Source: Minisyncoccota bacterium (GTDB taxonomy: Bacteria; Patescibacteriota; Minisyncoccia; Phycocordibacterales; UBA1006). Taken from it: a DNA stretch of 8,751 nucleotides. The position numbers were made by a program, and so were the translations under genes. Under the pieces are notes generated by a model. It searched no databases. It saw only the letters and a list, made by a program, of their open reading frames with translations, and was not told the DNA's origin. Of the stretch, positions 5,568 to 8,751 are shown in pieces (position 1 is the first letter of the stretch; the number at the start of each line of letters is the position of its first letter). The stretch covers positions 1 to 8,751 of the forward strand of contig CALBVO010000076.1 of assembly GCA_937970115.1 (NCBI GenBank). The letters are read 5' to 3'.

Positions 5568-5863
5568 ATGTCCTCAACAGGAAGAGTGACTTGGAATCAG
5601 TTATTTCTCTAAGAAGTGCGCTCTTGTAAAATAACGAAATATATTTTACAAGTACTCTTGGGGTGTAACAGCTCACCTGTGGACACACGGCTCTATTTTA
5701 TAGAGTAACCTAGGACAGCTACCTGAATTACGAGACAGGTAAGAGTACGGAGCGAAAGCTACCCTAGTAAGTATTTGCAAAGATTTATGCTGCAATTCTT
5801 TTCATGGGTAAGTATCAGCCATGACTTATCTTTAGACGGAAAACCTTGTTTTTCCGTCTTTTT
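5568..5863 (+). ncRNA. Candidate structured RNA of about 295 nt, unidentified
   Basis: A non-coding stretch packed with helices and ending in an intrinsic terminator. Readable stems: 5571-5574/5579-5582; 5583-5592 with 5614-5625 (one bulge); 5623-5633/5642-5652 (11 bp); 5677-5681/5686-5690; 5691-5696/5700-5705; a three-way junction closed by 5710-5714/5763-5767 holding 5720-5725/5736-5741 and a GAAA-capped hairpin (5749-5763); 5775-5779/5791-5795; and 5802-5807/5819-5824, which is mutually exclusive with 5807-5813/5824-5830. Base composition is less A/T-rich than the flanks. I do not find RNase P, tmRNA, SRP or common riboswitch signatures. It could be a stand-alone RNA, the 3' end of the microprotein mRNA, or a leader acting on the DsbA-like gene 18 nt beyond the terminator. 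Confidence 0.6.
5834..5863 (+). terminator. Intrinsic terminator of the structured RNA
   Basis: AGACGGAAAA (5834-5843) pairs with TTTTCCGTCT (5850-5859), loop CCTTGT, then T to 5863. This textbook terminator lies just upstream of the DsbA-like gene and overlaps that gene's -35 box. Confidence 0.85.
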
Positions 5864-5873
5864 AATTTATACT
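5846..5873 (+). promoter_or_regulatory. Promoter of the DsbA-like gene, leaderless type
   Basis: TTGTTT (5846-5851), a 16-nt spacer, then TATACT (5868-5873), which ends 7 nt before the ATG at 5881. Same -10 sequence, spacer and ATG distance as the ndh and tyrS promoters. The -35 lies in the preceding terminator stem-loop. Confidence 0.55.
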
Positions 5874-5880
5874 TTTCTAT

Positions 5881-6555
5881 ATGGGAAATACATCAAAAAA
5901 ACGTCGTAACAAACGACTATGGACCGGAGGAATTATCGCGGTCATCGCATTATTAATTATTTCATTTTTAGTATCTCGTTCAGGAGATCCTATTGACGAA
6001 ACAGCATTTGCTAATCTTAAGGTAGATGATTTAACAGCGCGTGAAAAAGGTAACCTCGAATCAGATATTCGATTAATTGAATACTCTGATTTCCAGTGTC
6101 CAGCATGTAAAAATGCGGCACCAATTATTGCATCACTAATACAAGAATTTGGAGATCAATTTGCTTTAGAATATCGACATTATCCGTTACGTACTATTCA
6201 TCCTAATGCTCAACTAGCAGCACAGGCTGCAGAGGCTGCAGGAAAACAAGGTAAGTTTTGGGAAATGCATGATCTATTGTTTGAAAAACAATCAGAGTGG
6301 TCACAATCATTTAATCCAGAACGTTATTTCCGAAACTACGCGAATGATCTTGATTTAAATGAAGATCGTTTTCGATTTGATCTTAGGTCAGACGAGATAA
6401 AAGATCTCGTTAATGCACATTATGATGAAGCACAAACATTGGGTATTCCGGGAACACCAGGATTTGTTTATAACGGTGAAGTTATTTCATTAGATGATTT
6501 TATTAATGAAATCCTAGATACTTCAGTATCTGAAGTTTCTCAAGTAGAAGAATAA
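5881..6555 (+). CDS. Membrane-anchored DsbA-like thiol:disulfide oxidoreductase
   Basis: A 224-residue protein with a basic N-terminus (KKRRNKR), one membrane helix (about residues 15-31, GGIIAVIALLIISFLVS) and a thioredoxin-fold domain from about residue 60 to 212, placed outside the membrane. The active site is C73-P-A-C76 in YSDFQCPACK, and the conserved cis-Pro loop is GTPG (191-194). The helical insertion between them (AAQAAEAAGKQGKFWEMHDLLFE) is typical of the DsbA/Thioredoxin_4 group. It likely forms or reshuffles disulfides in exported proteins; Cys-rich clients such as the surface protein at 2-910 would fit, by inference only. No DsbB- or VKOR-like partner is visible. It has its own promoter and terminator, so it looks monocistronic. 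Confidence 0.9.
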   Translation: MGNTSKKRRNKRLWTGGIIAVIALLIISFLVSRSGDPIDETAFANLKVDDLTAREKGNLESDIRLIEYSDFQCPACKNAAPIIASLIQEFGDQFALEYRHYPLRTIHPNAQLAAQAAEAAGKQGKFWEMHDLLFEKQSEWSQSFNPERYFRNYANDLDLNEDRFRFDLRSDEIKDLVNAHYDEAQTLGIPGTPGFVYNGEVISLDDFINEILDTSVSEVSQVEE

Positions 6556-6575
6556 AACCATATATATGGTTTTTT
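6554..6575 (+). terminator. Terminator of the DsbA-like gene
   Basis: A perfect 20-nt palindrome, AAAACCATAT/ATATGGTTTT (6554-6573), whose T-run reaches 6575, directly after the TAA stop. Confidence 0.8.
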
Positions 6576-6589
6576 GTTTTGATAAATTG

Positions 6590-6597
6590 TATACAAT
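6590..6597 (+). promoter_or_regulatory. murB: Probable -10 region of murB
   Basis: Overlapping TATACA (6590-6595) and TACAAT (6592-6597) lie 8 and 6 nt before the ATG at 6604, again close enough for a leaderless message. No clear -35 is visible. The preceding terminator makes a promoter here necessary. Confidence 0.45.
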
Positions 6598-6603
6598 AAA
6601 GAC

Positions 6604-7614
6604 ATGTTGATTCAAGAAAAAAAATCACTAAAAAATTATACAACCTTTGGTGTTGATGTATTTGCTGATTATTTTATAGAAATAAACACGAAGGAATCTT
6701 TTTTGGAATTACTTCAACATCCATTATGGCAAAAAAATACGTATATTATTGGCGGTGGAAGTAACATTCTCTTTACTGATGATTATCATGGTTTGATTAT
6801 CCATAATAATATATTAGGTATTACAATATTATCAGAAGATGATGAATCCATGATTGTTAAGACTGGCGCAGGAGTAGATTGGCATGAATTTGTGATGTGG
6901 TCCGTTGAGCACAATGTTTGGGGTATTGAAAACCTGGCTCTGATTCCGGGAACGGTTGGCGCAGCTCCGGTACAAAATATTGGTGCCTATGGAGTAGAAG
7001 CAAAAGACACTATTTCTAAAGTACACGCCATTGATACAGAAACAGGTGAAGAAAAAATTCTCTTTCATCAGGATTGTCAGTTTGGTTATCGTGATAGTAT
7101 TTTTAAAAAAATTCCTGGAAAATATTTTATAACATCAGTCGAGTTTACCTTGTCGAAAATCCCGCGATTAAATATAGAATATGGTGCTATTGTCAAAACC
7201 TTAGCTGAAAACAATATTACCGATCCAAGTGCTCGAGATATGGCCGAAACGATTATAAAAATTCGCTCATCAAAATTACCAGCGCTAGGCGAAATTGGTA
7301 TGGCAGGAAGTTTCTTTAAAAACCCAATAATTACTGCAGAACATGCTACAAAATTATTATTGAAATATCCTAAAATGAAACAATTTATTTTGGACACTGG
7401 TGAGGTAAAAATCTCGGCAGCATGGTTGATTGATTATTTGGGGTATAAGGGAATCCAAAAGGGAAAGGTTGGAACATATTCTAAACATGCATTGGTATTA
7501 GTTAATTATGGTGATGCATCAGGAGTAGAAGTCAGGAACTTTGCACAGAAAATTATTGTAGATGTTTATGATAATTTTTCGATTACATTGCAACCAGAGG
7601 TGATTGTAATATAG
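6604..7614 (+). CDS. murB: UDP-N-acetylenolpyruvoylglucosamine reductase (MurB)
   Basis: A 336-residue flavoenzyme that reduces UDP-GlcNAc-enolpyruvate to UDP-MurNAc with NADPH, the second committed step of cytoplasmic peptidoglycan precursor synthesis. The FAD-binding domain carries GGGSN (50-54) and IPGTVGAAPVQNIGAYG (114-130). The substrate-binding Arg is in YRDSIF (Arg163). The general acid Ser236 is in AGSFFKNP, and the catalytic Glu332 is in LQPEV near the C-terminus. Length and motif spacing match the E. coli-type (type I) enzyme. The start ATG at 6604 gives the usual short N-terminal lead (LKNYTTFGV). It ends in TAG. No other mur gene is nearby and no terminator follows, so transcription may continue into the next gene. 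Confidence 0.97.
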   Translation: MLIQEKKSLKNYTTFGVDVFADYFIEINTKESFLELLQHPLWQKNTYIIGGGSNILFTDDYHGLIIHNNILGITILSEDDESMIVKTGAGVDWHEFVMWSVEHNVWGIENLALIPGTVGAAPVQNIGAYGVEAKDTISKVHAIDTETGEEKILFHQDCQFGYRDSIFKKIPGKYFITSVEFTLSKIPRLNIEYGAIVKTLAENNITDPSARDMAETIIKIRSSKLPALGEIGMAGSFFKNPIITAEHATKLLLKYPKMKQFILDTGEVKISAAWLIDYLGYKGIQKGKVGTYSKHALVLVNYGDASGVEVRNFAQKIIVDVYDNFSITLQPEVIVI

Positions 7615-7619
7615 ATAGC

Positions 7620-7646
7620 TTGACATATATTTTATTTTTTTAAAAT
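7620..7646 (+). promoter_or_regulatory. Possible promoter of the duplicated-motif gene
   Basis: A consensus TTGACA (7620-7625) is followed after 15 nt by TAAAAT (7641-7646). The spacer is short, but the -35 match is exact. It would give a leader of about 20 nt without a Shine-Dalgarno sequence. Readthrough from murB is the alternative. Confidence 0.4.
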
Positions 7647-7672
7647 AATTTTAAACTAAATACATCATATCT

Positions 7673-8164
7673 ATGTTAACAATTAAAAAAACAATACCAG
7701 TAATGAACTTAGGTGACGCTAAATCCCTGGAATTAATTACTTTTGATGAATTTGAAAATGCTATTGCTGAAAATCTTTTCCATATTGTCATTGGGAAACA
7801 TACAAAAAAAGAAGGTAAAACAATGATTATCCCTGTTTCTTCAAATTCAGGATCTACCTTAATTATTCCTCTGTTAAGGGATAGTGATAGAAAAGTATTT
7901 CATTATTCATGTAGCTTTAATATTTCAAATGGGAAGTTAATGACCCTCTCAAAGGCTTCTAATCTGAGTATTATCTCTTTAGAAAAAAAAGAAAATGTGA
8001 CCTTGGGTACTAAAGATTTATTTATGGTTTTTGGTACCGAAGGTGATGAAACTCATTTGTTGCCCTTAGGTTCATTGGATGATCAGATAATTCTAAGAGA
8101 TAGCGATAGAGAAGTTTTTCAGTATCCATATAAGATTGAAATAGATTTGGATAAAATAAAATAG
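7673..8164 (+). CDS. Hypothetical 163-residue protein with duplicated LRDSDR motif
   Basis: Soluble, with no signal peptide or membrane helix and a predicted beta-rich pattern of alternating hydrophobic residues. An 11-residue motif occurs twice: LRDSDRKVFHY (68-78) and LRDSDREVFQY (141-151), each preceded by I/L-rich strands and followed by a further short strand, suggesting two copies of one small beta domain. The N-terminal ~45 residues are more helical (FDEFENAIAENLF). I recognise no family. It lies 58 nt after murB on the same strand and ends in TAG, followed after 3 nt by a clear terminator. The duplication argues for a real folded protein. Confidence 0.8.
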   Translation: MLTIKKTIPVMNLGDAKSLELITFDEFENAIAENLFHIVIGKHTKKEGKTMIIPVSSNSGSTLIIPLLRDSDRKVFHYSCSFNISNGKLMTLSKASNLSIISLEKKENVTLGTKDLFMVFGTEGDETHLLPLGSLDDQIILRDSDREVFQYPYKIEIDLDKIK

Positions 8165-8167
8165 TTT

Positions 8168-8192
8168 AAAAGCCTTGAAAGAGGCTTTTTTT
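8168..8192 (+). terminator. Terminator after the duplicated-motif gene
   Basis: AAAAGCCT (8168-8175) pairs with AGGCTTTT (8182-8189) around a 6-nt loop, with T residues to 8192. It starts 3 nt after the TAG stop, which confirms TAG as a working stop codon in this genome. Confidence 0.85.
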
Positions 8193-8239
8193 GTTATCAT
8201 AAATCCAGTCTGAGTTGAACATTATTTAACAGGGTAACT

Positions 8240-8270
8240 ATAAAAACAATAGCAATGCTATTGTTTTTAT
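8240..8270. repeat. 31-nt near-perfect palindrome
   Basis: Two 15-nt arms (8240-8254 and 8256-8270) are perfect inverted complements about a single A. The T-run lies within the stem on both strands, so it could act as a bidirectional terminator. It sits directly before the ATG of a doubtful 42-codon ORF and only 48 nt beyond another terminator, so a second terminator would be redundant. Confidence 0.6.
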
Positions 8271-8399
8271 ATGCAAGAATATAATGTATTACTGACGATC
8301 TTAATGGGTATTGCATATATGATACGCGCAGGGTTTCAGAATTACATTAGCTACTACAAACCCTTTTTCGCTCTTGCACTTTATATTGTAAAGAGATAG
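8271..8399 (+). CDS. Possible 42-residue hydrophobic microprotein
   Basis: ATG at 8271 to TAG at 8397-8399, translating to MQEYNVLLTILMGIAYMIRA followed by an aromatic stretch and LALYIVKR: two short hydrophobic segments. The ATG directly abuts a palindrome, no -10 box or Shine-Dalgarno sequence is placed to drive it, and the interior holds an inverted repeat (8330-8336 with 8358-8364). It may be a chance ORF. Otherwise the 8193-8431 intergenic stretch holds only the palindrome and the next promoter. Confidence 0.25.
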   Translation: MQEYNVLLTILMGIAYMIRAGFQNYISYYKPFFALALYIVKR

Positions 8400-8418
8400 A
8401 TATTTTTTTTCAAGTACT

Positions 8419-8424
8419 TATAAT
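8419..8424 (+). promoter_or_regulatory. -10 box of the M23-like gene, leaderless type
   Basis: A perfect TATAAT ending 7 nt before the ATG at 8432. No clear -35 is present. This fits the leaderless pattern of ndh, tyrS and the DsbA-like gene and supports the chosen start. Confidence 0.5.
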
Positions 8425-8431
8425 ATAAGTA

Positions 8432-8751
8432 ATGATTATTCTTCCGTCTCTTGTAGATAAAACACGTCCTCGCCCTGATCGACCTTTATTTGAGGAATCA
8501 TATAAAATTCCTGATACTACAACACATAAGAATTTCTGGAGTTCTGTGTACAGTACCTTACGAGATTTAAATCTATATTCACCTATTAATGAAGGATTAA
8601 AACAATATATTAATCCATTGTTTGGTTATTTTGGTTTTCGTGTTCATCCAGTAACGCGAGAGGCACGTTATTTTCACACAGGTGTTTCCGTTGAACTGGA
8701 ATCAGGGCAGGATATTTATCCTGTTTTACCAGGTGTTTTGGAGTACTCAGG
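8432..8751 (+). CDS. M23/LytM-like domain protein, metal site altered, 3'-partial
   Basis: 106 codons are visible; the gene runs off the window. The first ~60 residues are polar, without a clear signal peptide. From residue 65 the sequence follows the M23 (LytM) peptidase pattern: GYFGFRVHPVTREARYFHTG, then G..I.PVLPGV.EYS, matching the family's G.R.HP...H.G.D....G..I.A...G.V. In active M23 enzymes the His of H.G.D and the Asp four residues later bind zinc. Here the His is present (His82), but the Asp position is Ser86 (codon 8687-8689, TCC). The second metal and catalytic HxH motif would lie beyond the window. It may therefore be a catalytically dead, peptidoglycan-binding or regulatory LytM domain, as in EnvC/NlpD-type proteins. 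The absence of a signal peptide is unusual for a wall hydrolase. Confidence 0.75.
   Translation, partial: MIILPSLVDKTRPRPDRPLFEESYKIPDTTTHKNFWSSVYSTLRDLNLYSPINEGLKQYINPLFGYFGFRVHPVTREARYFHTGVSVELESGQDIYPVLPGVLEYS

Noticed and set aside
5568..5863. RNase P RNA, tmRNA, SRP RNA or 6S RNA
   Set aside because: RNase P cores (GAGGAAAGTCC, ACAGAA), tRNA-like ends with a tag frame, the SRP GGAAGGAAGCAGC loop, and a single long 6S-type hairpin are all absent.
6832..7397. Minus-strand ORFs inside murB
   Set aside because: They are shadows of a fully conserved MurB frame, with no domains or start signals.
1..8751. CRISPR array, tRNA genes or transposase
   Set aside because: No regularly spaced direct repeats, no cloverleaf with a TTCGA/TTCAA arm, and no transposase motifs were seen on either strand.

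Overview
The window looks like a piece of a small, AT-rich bacterial genome, most likely from the Candidate Phyla Radiation (Patescibacteria, Parcubacteria-like). This is inferred from the mix of families: a Cys-rich/Ig-like surface protein, a small DUF5684-like membrane protein, a membrane-anchored DsbA-like oxidoreductase and several very small ORFs. Two further traits fit. No start codon has a Shine-Dalgarno sequence, and several -10 boxes end only 6-7 nt before the ATG, which suggests leaderless mRNAs. The standard code fits: Trp is TGG, genes end in TAA or TAG, and one small ORF ends in TGA.

Layout. 2-910 (+) is the 3' part of a secreted Cys-rich/Ig-like protein. 918-1534 (-) holds a three-helix DUF5684-like protein and a 58-residue acidic microprotein, divergent from a type II NADH dehydrogenase (1655-2929, +). 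A long bidirectional terminator separates that gene from a secreted trypsin-like protease (2968-3675, -). 3932-5110 (+) is a tyrosyl-tRNA synthetase gene whose frame is intact except for one in-frame TAG at 4580-4582. 5111-5352 carries a 21-bp inverted repeat with a 40-nt loop, then a terminator and a promoter. 5353-5523 (+) is a 56-residue one-helix microprotein. 5568-5863 (+) is a densely folded, apparently undescribed RNA ending in an intrinsic terminator. Next come a DsbA-like thioredoxin-fold protein (5881-6555), murB (6604-7614), an unknown protein with a duplicated motif (7673-8164), a perfect palindrome with a doubtful 42-residue ORF, and the start of an M23/LytM-like protein (8432 onward) in which the metal-binding Asp is replaced by Ser.

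Most genes appear to be separate transcription units, each with its own promoter and a compact terminator. There is no coherent operon. The functions are envelope-centred (MurB for the peptidoglycan precursor; the M23-like, DsbA-like, protease and Ig-like proteins outside the membrane) plus one respiratory-type flavoprotein and one translation enzyme. The two best targets for follow-up are the amber codon in tyrS and the structured RNA next to the microprotein.
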